Positions 1 through 8,460 of a stretch of DNA of 64,000 nt are shown one piece after another; within the stretch, counting starts at the first letter, position 1, and every line of letters begins with the position of its first letter. The DNA is from Chloroflexota bacterium (lineage in GTDB: Bacteria; Chloroflexota; Anaerolineae; Anaerolineales; Villigracilaceae), in NCBI GenBank assembly GCA_024224815.1, contig JAAENC010000355.1, forward strand, positions 56,141 through 120,140, written 5' to 3'. Made by a program: the position numbers and the translations under genes. The notes under the pieces were generated by a model. It worked only from the letters and a program-made list of their open reading frames with translations, was not told the origin of the DNA and did no database searches.

Positions 1-1389
1 TTCTTCACGGCTGCTTTCGTGCATTACGGGGCGGCCTGTGGCAATTGTTAAATGAGCGGCAATATCTTCAACTTGTACTTCCTGTTTGCCGCCAAATCCA
101 CCACCAACGCGGGGTTTAATCACGCGAATTCGTTTCACTGGTAATCCTAAAACAGGCGCAAGCATTCGGCGCATATGGAAAGGCACTTGTGTGCTGGAGC
201 GAATCACCAAGCGATCATCTTCGTCCCAATAAGTAACGACAACATGCGGCTCAATATGTGCCTGTTGTACTTTGGAGACATCATAAACGCCTTCAAAAAC
301 ATGGTCGGCTTCGGAAAAACCTTTTTCTACATCACCGATATCAATCCGGATTTCAGCACCCAAGTTTCGGGATGCGTCTGAATCGGCAAAATCTACATAT
401 TCTGGCTCATCATGCAAAATAGGTGCGCCGGGTTTCATGGATTCTTCTATATCCAGCAGGATGGGAAGTTCCTCATATTCGACTTCGATCATGCTCACGG
501 CTTGCTCGGCGATCTCAGGCGTTTCTGCGGCGACCATTGCTACCCGATCCCCTACGTAGCGAACTTTATGATCCAACGAGAACATATCCAGCGGCCCCGG
601 AATAGGATCAGATTGCCCAGCTGTAGACCAGATTACGCGGGGAATATCTTCGTGCGTTAGTACAGCGGCGACGCCGGGTAAAGCACGGGCTTTGCTAGCA
701 TCAATAGATTTGATGAGCGCGTGCGCATAAGGTGATTTGAGAATTTTTGCGTGGAGCATATCCCGCATTTCAACATCTGCCACAAAAGCAGATTTGCCTT
801 GCGCCAGCTTGACGGAATCCACTTTTGGTTCCGATTTGCCAACTGTTTGATATTCTGGGGCTTTTTCAGATGGGAAAAGTGTTGTTTTAATAGCGTCTGT
901 TTTTTCGCCGCGCATCACTGCGCTCGCACGCATTACAGCCTCTACAGGTTTAACATAGCCTGTGCAGCGACAGAGTACGCCGCCAATGGCATCTCTCACT
1001 TCGTCTTCAGTGGGAGCAGGTTTTTCGTCCAAGAGCGATTTTGCAGCGAGAATTTGGGCCGGGGTGCAGTATCCACATTGGATTGCGCCTGTTTCAATAA
1101 AAGCGGCCTGAAGCGGATGTAATCCATCTGTTTTTTTCCAGCCTTGTTCGGGATGTTCGCCCAAAGCCTCGAGCGTGGCGATTTCGTGTCCCTCTGCTTG
1201 GGCAGAGAGCAACATTCCGGCATTGACAGGTTTTCCGTCCATTAATACGGTATCCGCGCCGCTCAGACCATGCTCGTCGCCAAATTTGATGCTATGGTAG
1301 CCGAGCTTGCGCAGCGTAGAAAGAAGGGTGTCGCCCGGTAGGGCGTGAACTTGGTGATCTTTTCCGTTTACTTTTAGTTGAATATTCAT
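1..1389 (-). CDS. XdhD-like molybdenum hydroxylase, fused Fe-S and molybdopterin subunit (partial)
   Basis: The gene starts at ATG 1389, with AGGAG just upstream, and runs off the left edge, so only about 463 N-terminal residues are seen. Order of parts: ferredoxin-like domain (1-75), [2Fe-2S]-binding helical domain with the second-cluster motifs QCGYC (about 107-111) and LCRC (about 143-146), then the start of the large molybdopterin domain with GGGFGGKQ near the visible end. The Fe-S and Mo domains are one chain, as in E. coli XdhD and the 'probable selenate reductase Mo subunit' families. The plant-type ferredoxin motif has lost its cysteines: the loop reads FGDEHGLSGADTV and VNAG where GCxxxxCGxCT and NxC are expected. 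The family hydroxylates purines or other N-heterocycles. The matching FAD subunit (7121-7867) starts the same apparent operon and YgfK lies at 12.9-16 kb. The substrate is not readable from sequence. Confidence 0.88.
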   Translation of the reverse strand, partial: MNIQLKVNGKDHQVHALPGDTLLSTLRKLGYHSIKFGDEHGLSGADTVLMDGKPVNAGMLLSAQAEGHEIATLEALGEHPEQGWKKTDGLHPLQAAFIETGAIQCGYCTPAQILAAKSLLDEKPAPTEDEVRDAIGGVLCRCTGYVKPVEAVMRASAVMRGEKTDAIKTTLFPSEKAPEYQTVGKSEPKVDSVKLAQGKSAFVADVEMRDMLHAKILKSPYAHALIKSIDASKARALPGVAAVLTHEDIPRVIWSTAGQSDPIPGPLDMFSLDHKVRYVGDRVAMVAAETPEIAEQAVSMIEVEYEELPILLDIEESMKPGAPILHDEPEYVDFADSDASRNLGAEIRIDIGDVEKGFSEADHVFEGVYDVSKVQQAHIEPHVVVTYWDEDDRLVIRSSTQVPFHMRRMLAPVLGLPVKRIRVIKPRVGGGFGGKQEVQVEDIAAHLTIATGRPVMHESSREE

Positions 1390-1438
1390 AATTGCTCCTT
1401 TTGGAACTTTTCTAAGCAGAAATACTTCGTTTTTTGTA

Positions 1439-3088
1439 TTAAGATTTTTTCGTGAATTTAGCCGCCAACGCACCCACGCCCGTTAGGACAATTCCGACTA
1501 CAGCAACCATAATGCTTTGGACCATGCCGAGAAAACCTCTAAACATGATCGGGAATTCGGGCAAGAACCAGGTGACGAGAGAACCGTTTACTGCATAATG
1601 CCACAAAACAGGAAGTGACAATAAATAAAGAATGAAGGCAGTCAGAAGGATGGTTTTCTCGGCGCTTTCAGCAACCCCTTTTTTTAGAATGCCTAGTTTT
1701 AGTATAAGAAAGAGCCAAATAGCACCCAAAAGAACGACTGCCGTTATTGCATTGAATAGAACGAAAGAATCTAGCCCTGCTACAGAGCTAAAGGAGTAGG
1801 TTCTTTGTGCTACTAAAACATAGTAGACATTAAAAAGAAGAATGTAGGCAAGGGCACCAGCAAAAAGCATTTTGACTTTTTTCCAATTTCTGAAGATGAG
1901 ATAAGCGGGGATGATGGTCAAAAAAACAGGAAGGTTGAAGCTCAGTCTACGTTCTTTATCTTCTTGCTGAGTAGAAGTTGCTTCAATAGCAAAGGTTGTG
2001 CCTGTTACAAAATCCATATCTTCGCGGATCGGTAAGGGATCGCTAAAAGATTCTGTGTACGCCGCATGAAGTTGACGTTGTTGGGCAATCAGGGCTTTTT
2101 CTACGACCACTTTTTGTGTTTCAGAGAGTGCCAGCATATCAAATAAAATATGTCCCTGGCTGGTAGCGGGGATATTTGCGCCAAGCAATGTTGCCAAAGT
2201 TGGGGCTAAATCTACCATTTCGGTATCGGGATATTGCCCGGGGATAATGCCTGCGCCTGCGAGCACTAAAGGCTCTCTTAGCACAATTTCTTCATGGCCG
2301 CCGTGTCCACCCTTATCAATTTGTCCGTGATCAGATGTAATTACAACGGTATCAAGTTCCAAATCCAGGAGCGAAACGATCTCGCGGATGTGGTCATCTA
2401 CACGTTTGGCGGCTTCATCCCAGCGTGGGTCTTGCGGGCCGCCTTCATGATGTCCGGCATAATCGACTTGATCGAGATGAATCAAAATAAATTGATAATC
2501 GTCAGATTTAAGCCACGGAGCTGCGGCATCCAGCACTGCGCGGTCAGCGGCAGTGTCTTCTTCGGGGGTATAGAAACTGGCATCGACATCATTTTGTGGA
2601 ACCAATTTTTCAAACCAATAATAGCCAGAAATAGCGGTTTTCAGCCCTGCCCTATGCGCGGCAGAAAAAATATTATCCTGTGTCCAGGTGGGAATTTCTT
2701 CATAATCGAGATTCATAGCAGGGCCATCGCTAAGATAGGGCCATGCGCCTGTACCGATAACGCTATAACCCGGCGCAGAATAAGATGGCGCTTGGCTGTG
2801 CGAAGTTGCCCATGCCGCCTGCGCGCGCAATTCGTTTAAGTAGGGCATCACATCTTTTTTATGCGATGTGTCGTTGCGCAAAGCGTCTACGAGAATGAAA
2901 ACAACGCGACGGGTGGGTTTTTCTTCCTGCGCCCACTCGAAGGCCTCACCTGGTACAGGTGGCGAGTTGTGCAGCAAAGAGCGATAGGCAAAAAGCGAAT
3001 CCATTTGCGCGTTTACCCAAAAATAGTTGCCGACAGCAACAATAACAAAAAAGACGATACCTATAATGACCCAACGATTATTTTTCAT
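1439..3088 (-). CDS. Membrane-bound type I phosphodiesterase / alkaline phosphatase superfamily protein
   Basis: 549 residues. An N-terminal membrane anchor (about 7-25) is followed by a catalytic domain and a C-terminal block of about four to five hydrophobic segments (about 385-545). Superfamily metal and nucleophile sites are visible: FILVDALRND (Asp68), a Ser-rich nucleophile stretch near 102-109 (PSYSAPGYS), HLDQVDYAGHH (about 204-214) and TSDHGQ followed by GGHGGH (about 250-262). This arrangement matches nucleotide pyrophosphatase/phosphodiesterase and GPI ethanolamine phosphate transferase-like enzymes. The substrate (nucleotide, lipid or glycan phosphate) cannot be told. The start overlaps the end of the upstream methyltransferase gene by 11 bases, so the two are probably translated together. 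The gene for the Mo hydroxylase subunit follows 49 bases downstream. Confidence 0.8.
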   Translation of the reverse strand: MKNNRWVIIGIVFFVIVAVGNYFWVNAQMDSLFAYRSLLHNSPPVPGEAFEWAQEEKPTRRVVFILVDALRNDTSHKKDVMPYLNELRAQAAWATSHSQAPSYSAPGYSVIGTGAWPYLSDGPAMNLDYEEIPTWTQDNIFSAAHRAGLKTAISGYYWFEKLVPQNDVDASFYTPEEDTAADRAVLDAAAPWLKSDDYQFILIHLDQVDYAGHHEGGPQDPRWDEAAKRVDDHIREIVSLLDLELDTVVITSDHGQIDKGGHGGHEEIVLREPLVLAGAGIIPGQYPDTEMVDLAPTLATLLGANIPATSQGHILFDMLALSETQKVVVEKALIAQQRQLHAAYTESFSDPLPIREDMDFVTGTTFAIEATSTQQEDKERRLSFNLPVFLTIIPAYLIFRNWKKVKMLFAGALAYILLFNVYYVLVAQRTYSFSSVAGLDSFVLFNAITAVVLLGAIWLFLILKLGILKKGVAESAEKTILLTAFILYLLSLPVLWHYAVNGSLVTWFLPEFPIMFRGFLGMVQSIMVAVVGIVLTGVGALAAKFTKKS

Positions 3089-4169
3089 TGACTTTTTTTA
3101 CCATTTCCTCACGAATACGCTTGCGCAATTCATCAATTTTTTTTCTTTCACCATTTTCTTCGTAATACCAATAATCCCAGCCATTGCAAGGCGCGTTTTT
3201 GAGCCTTTTAGCAATTTTATGGATAGAGCCGATCGTTCCATCGTGTTGGATATGCCCATTCGCTAAAATCGTAGCGTGGATTTCGCTCCGCTTACCGAAC
3301 CAGAGACGCTCGCCGGGACGCAGGCTTCCGTTTGTGAGCAGTGTGCCAAAAGGGATACGTTTTTTCGTTGTTTTGACGCCCGCAAGATAAACATCTTCCT
3401 GATATTCATCAATTTCGATGGCATCTATCCGCTCTTGCGCAATCTGAATATAAGTTTCTTCTCTTTCAATCCCGATCCAGTTGCGGTGCAATTTCTTCGC
3501 CACCGCTCCCGTTGTCCCGCTCCCGAAAAAGGGATCGAGCACAACATCTCCAGGTTTCGATGATGATGAAATCACCCGATAAAGCAAGGCTTCTGGCTTT
3601 TGGGTAGCATGTGCTCGTTTTCCATTGATCTTTATCCGCTCTCTTCCCTTACAGATCGGGATAGTCCAATCTGAACGCATTTGTTTGTCGCCATTTAAGC
3701 CCTTCATCGCGAAATGATTGAAGGTATATTTCGAATCTTTGTCTTTTTTTGCCCAAAGCAAGGTTTCGTGAGCGTTTGCAAAACGCACACCCCGAAAATT
3801 CGGCATGGGGTTGCTTTTTATCCAGAGAATATCGTTCAAAATCCAATAGCCAAGATCTTGCAAAATAGAGCCAACTCTGTAGATATTGTGATAAGAACCA
3901 ATCACCCAGATCGTACCGGTGTTTTTTAGTACACGTCGGGCAGCTTTTAGCCATGCTTTTGTGAAGTGGTCATATTGCTCAAAAGTGCTAAATTTATCCC
4001 ATTCATCATTTACCGCTTCGACCTTGGTCATATTGGGTCGCCACAAATCCTTCTGCAACTGCAGATTATAAGGTGGGTCGGCGAAAATCAAATCGACCGA
4101 ATTCTCGGGAAGAGAATTCATCTTTTCGATGGCATCGCCGTACAGGATGGTGTTTAGCGGGAGAGTCAT
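3078..4169 (-). CDS. CcrM/HinfIM-like N6-adenine DNA methyltransferase with C-terminal RAMA-type domain
   Basis: 363 residues. Catalytic motif DPPYNL at 31-36 precedes the SAM-binding motif DPFFGSGTTG at 212-221, the beta-class order. The body follows the Caulobacter CcrM and HinfI methylase pattern very closely, with WVIGSYHNI (88-96), SNPMPNFRGVRFANAHETL (119-137) and RSDWTIP (165-171). The C-terminal part from about residue 272 (IPFGTLL... through CNGWDYWYY) matches the extra DNA-contacting domain of CcrM. By family, the target is probably GANTC, methylated on adenine; this is inferred. No restriction endonuclease gene is adjacent, so it is either an orphan methyltransferase or its partner is elsewhere. 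It sits inside a co-directional operon between a protease and a phosphodiesterase, an unusual place. No clear ribosome-binding site precedes the ATG; the previous gene ends 20 bases upstream. Confidence 0.88.
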   Translation of the reverse strand: MTLPLNTILYGDAIEKMNSLPENSVDLIFADPPYNLQLQKDLWRPNMTKVEAVNDEWDKFSTFEQYDHFTKAWLKAARRVLKNTGTIWVIGSYHNIYRVGSILQDLGYWILNDILWIKSNPMPNFRGVRFANAHETLLWAKKDKDSKYTFNHFAMKGLNGDKQMRSDWTIPICKGRERIKINGKRAHATQKPEALLYRVISSSSKPGDVVLDPFFGSGTTGAVAKKLHRNWIGIEREETYIQIAQERIDAIEIDEYQEDVYLAGVKTTKKRIPFGTLLTNGSLRPGERLWFGKRSEIHATILANGHIQHDGTIGSIHKIAKRLKNAPCNGWDYWYYEENGERKKIDELRKRIREEMVKKVNEK

Positions 4170-4189
4170 TTATTTATATTGAAGGCTTT

Positions 4190-7105
4190 TTACATAACCT
4201 TAATAACGTTCAATTTTTTATCTTTATCAAGCTTCTCGTTAGCTTCTTTGATTGCATCCTCGGAGCCTAATACAACGACATGCCCAACATCTTTGGCTTT
4301 ATTCAACGATACGCCGAAATCTTTGAAATCATCTTGTGTTGCGGCAAGAACTTCATCTCGGTATTTTTGCAGGAATTCATCACTGATATGAGTTAGATAG
4401 CGCGTCATGGATGTGTGCCCTTTTGCATCGGGGAGTCTATAAGTATCCAGCCCGCCAATTGCGCCGATGATGATCTTGGTTAATTCTTCATCGCTCAACT
4501 CAAGGTCCTTTAGAAACTCTCCGGTACCATCGTAATTCTCGAGGGTCTGTAGCAAATTCGGGTCACGATAGGAGAGATAATTAAATAAGCCAGATTTCTG
4601 GTCAAAGACCGAGAATCCACCATAAGCCCCACCCTGCACGCGAACTTTTTCCCAGAGCCAGGTCATGCCCAAATAACGTGTTACTGCACCGATTGAGCCA
4701 TTTAGGCTATATCCCTGATAGTAGAGATTTGCGCCTTTGCCAACATAATTTACTTGTGCCGGAATGGTTAAACCCTCAGGGTCTCTACCAAAATCAGGGG
4801 ACCATTTTAGATAATGCACTTTGCTCTTTGGTAAAGCCAAGACCAACTCTTTGATTTGGAGGCGCGTTTCTCGCCACGCTTTTGCTTCACAAGTGATGTT
4901 AAAAAGCAAATTGTTTTGATTAACGAGCAACTCACGGACAAGTTCCAAATCGGCAAGAACGCTTTGCCAATCATTTTCAATTTTTTCGGCCAACTCACGT
5001 AAGAAGAAAAGAAAATCAATCCCTTCCATTTTTTCTTCAAGCCAACCCGCTTCATGGAATTTAGACCTTAGCCTGCCATGAACGACCATATGCCCGGAAG
5101 GAATAAGCGCCGATTCTAAACCGGCTTTTTCCTCCAGCACGATCTGTTTGAAACGCTCGGCATTATCCAGCTTTGTATCTAGCAAAACATCTTTTAATAT
5201 TTCGGTCAGCTTGCTCGCTTGCTCTACAGTGGATTTTCCATGCAAGAAAAGATAAGCCGCGCTTTCGTTGCTCTCCCAAATGGTTGAAGTAAACGCACTC
5301 GGTCGAATACCGCCGGTATCGCGCCCGATTCGCTGAGAGAGCTTTACGAAATCTTCTTTTTCTGTGCCCATTTCCACTAAAGCGCGACCCAAAAGAGTTG
5401 TGTAAGGCAGCAAATCTTCAGGGAGTGCGTGTAAGTCAAATCCCATACCCATATAGAAAATGCCATTTGTCGCAAGGTCGTGGTATAGCACGGTCACATC
5501 GCTGATCTTTTCTTCGCTGATGGGAATGGGCTTATTCTTTTTATCCAAATCTTCGCGTTTCAAAGTGGGCAAAGTTGCAAGAGCTTCCGGAGAATCCGGT
5601 GCATTTTGAATCTCGATTAATGCTGTCGTGCTGCGAATCACCTCTTCAATTTCCTCGGATGACATCTCTTTTTGGATGGATGCCAGTTTTTCGCGCTCTG
5701 CTTCTTCATCACGTCGGTTTAGTTCTGTATCCGGGACGAGTAACACACGTGTTTTATGCTTGTTTGCCACAAAATGGCTTTGGATGAGCCCCTCGAAATA
5801 TTTCTCGCCCGAGGCTAGCCTTTCCTTAATCGCATTGAGCGGTGCTTCAAAAGCGAGTGGCGCGATAGGATCATAGTCGTAATTCCAAAACCTCATCGCG
5901 CGGAGTAGCGTACTGATCCCACGCGGGAAGCCACCCGAATTATTTTCACGCAATCTAAACTCGACAGTATTCATAGATGCGGCAACAGTATCTGCGTCTA
6001 TGTCATTATTTGCCAAATTAGCGAGCGTTTCTTCAATTAGATCAGTGACTTTTTGCGCATCATCTTTATTAATGCCCTTTAGCCCTGTAGAGAAATACAT
6101 TTGCCGCATTTCATCTTCGAGACCGATGCCTGCCAAATCTTCGCCCAGACCAGATTCGATCAGGGCTTTGCGGAGCGGAGCGGCGGGGCTGCCCAAAAGG
6201 ATATGCTCCAGAATATTGAAGCTGAATAGCCTTTCTGCATCGCCTTGCTCGGGGAGCAGCCAATTTAGGGTTAAATAGCATTTTGCTTCAGCGTCGCTCG
6301 CAGCATAGGGGAGGGTTATCTCTTGCGAGGAATCGGTGTGCGGGTGTAGGGGAATAGTCGATTGCGCGGGAGCAAGTTCATATCCGGAGAGATACGAATC
6401 CATTAATCGCAGGCGCTCATTCGGATCATCATCCCCATAAAAAACGATCCGCGAATTGGATGGATGATAATAGGCTTTGTGGAAAGCGATGAAATCTTCG
6501 TAGCTGAGATCGGGGATTACTTTAGGATCGCCACCGGATGAAAGGCCGTAAATATGCCCGGGGAAAAGCGAGAATTGTGATGCGTTGCCCAAAATGCGGT
6601 TTGGGTCTGAATACGCGCCCTTCATCTCATTGAAAACAACGCCCTTGTAGATCATTTGCTCGTCGGCGTTTTCGAGTTCGTAATGCCAACCTTCCTGGTC
6701 GAGAATATGCTTGGGAAGCAGTGGGTGAAAAACGGCGTCTACATAGACATCGATTAGGTTGTAAAAATCTTGCAGATTTTGGCTGGCGCAGGGGTAAAAC
6801 GTAATATCGGGGCCTGTGAAAGCATTAACAAAAGTTTGCAGAGAACCCTTGAGCAGTTCGACAAAAGGTTCTTTTACAGGATATTTTTCTGAGCCTGCGA
6901 GCACAGAATGTTCAAGAATGTGGGGAACACCGTTAGATGTTTTTGGTGGGGTGCGAAAGTTTGCACTGAAAACTTTGTTTTCGTCGTCATTTTCAAGAGA
7001 GAGTAATTCTGCGCCGCTTTTCAGGTGGCGAAAATGGCGAGCCTTTGTGTTTATTTCAGGAATGTCTTCTTCTTTGATCAGCTCAAAGCCATGAATATTC
7101 GTCAT
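4190..7105 (-). CDS. Insulinase-family (M16C) metalloprotease, presequence protease-like
   Basis: 971 residues, the usual length for PreP/falcilysin-type M16C enzymes, which fold as four homologous domains forming a closed chamber and degrade short unfolded peptides. The inverted zinc motif HxxEH is seen as HILEH at 62-66, followed by the family-typical stretch LAGSEKYP and, about 80 residues on, NEMKGAYSDP carrying the third zinc ligand. No signal peptide is visible, so it is probably cytoplasmic. The ATG at 7105 has GAGG a few bases upstream. It lies 15 bases after the FAD-subunit gene and 20 bases before the methyltransferase gene, so it is part of the same transcription unit. Confidence 0.9.
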   Translation of the reverse strand: MTNIHGFELIKEEDIPEINTKARHFRHLKSGAELLSLENDDENKVFSANFRTPPKTSNGVPHILEHSVLAGSEKYPVKEPFVELLKGSLQTFVNAFTGPDITFYPCASQNLQDFYNLIDVYVDAVFHPLLPKHILDQEGWHYELENADEQMIYKGVVFNEMKGAYSDPNRILGNASQFSLFPGHIYGLSSGGDPKVIPDLSYEDFIAFHKAYYHPSNSRIVFYGDDDPNERLRLMDSYLSGYELAPAQSTIPLHPHTDSSQEITLPYAASDAEAKCYLTLNWLLPEQGDAERLFSFNILEHILLGSPAAPLRKALIESGLGEDLAGIGLEDEMRQMYFSTGLKGINKDDAQKVTDLIEETLANLANNDIDADTVAASMNTVEFRLRENNSGGFPRGISTLLRAMRFWNYDYDPIAPLAFEAPLNAIKERLASGEKYFEGLIQSHFVANKHKTRVLLVPDTELNRRDEEAEREKLASIQKEMSSEEIEEVIRSTTALIEIQNAPDSPEALATLPTLKREDLDKKNKPIPISEEKISDVTVLYHDLATNGIFYMGMGFDLHALPEDLLPYTTLLGRALVEMGTEKEDFVKLSQRIGRDTGGIRPSAFTSTIWESNESAAYLFLHGKSTVEQASKLTEILKDVLLDTKLDNAERFKQIVLEEKAGLESALIPSGHMVVHGRLRSKFHEAGWLEEKMEGIDFLFFLRELAEKIENDWQSVLADLELVRELLVNQNNLLFNITCEAKAWRETRLQIKELVLALPKSKVHYLKWSPDFGRDPEGLTIPAQVNYVGKGANLYYQGYSLNGSIGAVTRYLGMTWLWEKVRVQGGAYGGFSVFDQKSGLFNYLSYRDPNLLQTLENYDGTGEFLKDLELSDEELTKIIIGAIGGLDTYRLPDAKGHTSMTRYLTHISDEFLQKYRDEVLAATQDDFKDFGVSLNKAKDVGHVVVLGSEDAIKEANEKLDKDKKLNVIKVM

Positions 7106-7120
7106 TTTTTGTCCTCTTGG

Positions 7121-7867
7121 TTATTTAAGACAGCGTTTAGCTAAAGTGACAGCAACATCTTGCCTGTATTCAGCAGATGCCCATTGGTCGGCAGTGTCGT
7201 GCGTTGCGTTTTTTGCGGCCGCTTCGAGGCCTTCAGCGCCTTTTCCATCCATTGCCAGTGATGGTGATTTACCCCAGCCACCAAGTACGAGACGAGTGCG
7301 TCCGCTCGCCCATTGAGTCAGCGTAGCGGAAACGATCGCCTTATCTGCGGGTGTGCGGGCTACATATTCGTAAGCCGATTCGACATTTGTGGGGATACTG
7401 ATTTGCGTAATAAGCTTGTTTTCTGTGATTTCTTCGCGCAAAGGAAGAAAATCGCCAATCTGGATATTTTCCTCTTCGTTGTTGCTGTTTCGAAGTGTGA
7501 TTTTTGCGTCAAGCCCCATCATTATCACGGCAAATGGGGAACGCCCGTCAGATGTGACTAAAGTCCCAGCAACGGTCGCAACATTACGTGTATTTAGGCT
7601 TGCTTCGTGTTTAATAGCTTTTTTTAGTGCATCAGGCGTTTCGGCGTTATCTAACAAATCTTGCAAAGTGACCGTTGCGCCGATCTCAAGCAGATTGCCC
7701 TTTTTCTCAATGGTGTTTAATGCCAAAGTCTGCAAGTCGACAACGGCATATTCTTCATTACTAAACTGATTTAGCAAAATGCCACCACCTAGCGGGTAGG
7801 TCTTTGGTTGGGCTATCAAGGTTAGGGCTTCGGTTAGATTTTTCGGACGATAGTATTGAGTAATCAT
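7121..7867 (-). CDS. FAD-binding subunit of a molybdenum hydroxylase (YgfM/CoxM-like)
   Basis: 248 residues, near the length of E. coli YgfM and shorter than typical CoxM/XdhB subunits (about 280-300). FAD-contact motifs of the family are present: YPLGGGILLNQ near 25-35 (usual AGGTDL) and NVATVAGTL near 95-103 (usual TIGGNL). The subunit normally passes electrons from the Fe-S clusters to NAD or another acceptor. It is the first gene of the leftward operon that ends with the Mo/Fe-S subunit 5.7 kb downstream; three unrelated genes separate the pair, which are usually adjacent. Partnership with the 1-1389 gene and with YgfK is inferred from family association. Confidence 0.82.
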   Translation of the reverse strand: MITQYYRPKNLTEALTLIAQPKTYPLGGGILLNQFSNEEYAVVDLQTLALNTIEKKGNLLEIGATVTLQDLLDNAETPDALKKAIKHEASLNTRNVATVAGTLVTSDGRSPFAVIMMGLDAKITLRNSNNEEENIQIGDFLPLREEITENKLITQISIPTNVESAYEYVARTPADKAIVSATLTQWASGRTRLVLGGWGKSPSLAMDGKGAEGLEAAAKNATHDTADQWASAEYRQDVAVTLAKRCLK

Positions 7868-7921
7868 AGAATTTTCTCCGTCTATCTGAGATATGTTATT
7901 TAGTATTAATTATGTAGAAAA

Positions 7922-7958
7922 AATAAGCATCCTTATTATACTCGTCAGGATGCTTATT
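7922..7958 (-). terminator. Rho-independent terminator after the thioesterase gene
   Basis: Perfect 11-bp arms at 7922-7932 and 7948-7958 with a 15-nt loop. On the minus strand the stem is followed by a run of six T. It separates the thioesterase and glycosyltransferase-like genes from the FAD-subunit operon. Confidence 0.75.
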
Positions 7959-7977
7959 TGTATTTTTGTCTTTAATC

Positions 7978-8448
7978 TTAATCTGGGTAAACTTTCCACC
8001 CTAGCTCTTCAAGGTTAGCAGAATCTAAGCTTTCTTGAGGAAGATTAATGAGAAGCGTTGTCGCTTCGGCGAGTAGCGTACCATCGGGATGATAGATGCC
8101 GGCCCAACCTTCTGCTGTTCTTTTTCTTGAATTTCCGGCTTTTCCTACAATTCTTAAAGGAACGCCAATGGGTACGTTTTTGCGATATTTGACTTCCATC
8201 TTTCCGGTATACATAAAGCGTGGTTCAGATGGGTCGCCCATATGCGCGCGCCCACTAATCTCATCAAGGATAGTGGCGACAATTCCGCCGTGAAGGACAC
8301 CCGGGTATCCCTGAAAATGATCTGGAGCGGTGTAGGTAGTTTCAATGACACCAGGCTCAGTTTGGTAGATGTGTAGCTTTAGCCCAAGCGGATTTTCAAG
8401 CCCGCAGACGAAGCACATTTTTGAGTTGGGTTGTTTTAGTTTAGTCAT
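7978..8448 (-). CDS. PaaI-family hotdog thioesterase
   Basis: 156 residues. The N-terminus carries CFVCGxxNPxGLKL (12-25), common in a PaaI-like subfamily, followed by the hotdog active-site stretch LHGGIVATILDE near 52-63 (HGG plus Asp). The family hydrolyses acyl-CoA thioesters; the physiological acyl group is unknown. It follows the multi-pass membrane protein gene by 12 bases on the same strand and no good ribosome-binding site is seen, so coupling to that gene is likely. A terminator lies just downstream. Confidence 0.82.
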   Translation of the reverse strand: MTKLKQPNSKMCFVCGLENPLGLKLHIYQTEPGVIETTYTAPDHFQGYPGVLHGGIVATILDEISGRAHMGDPSEPRFMYTGKMEVKYRKNVPIGVPLRIVGKAGNSRKRTAEGWAGIYHPDGTLLAEATTLLINLPQESLDSANLEELGWKVYPD

Positions 8449-8460
8449 AGTTTGTAATTT

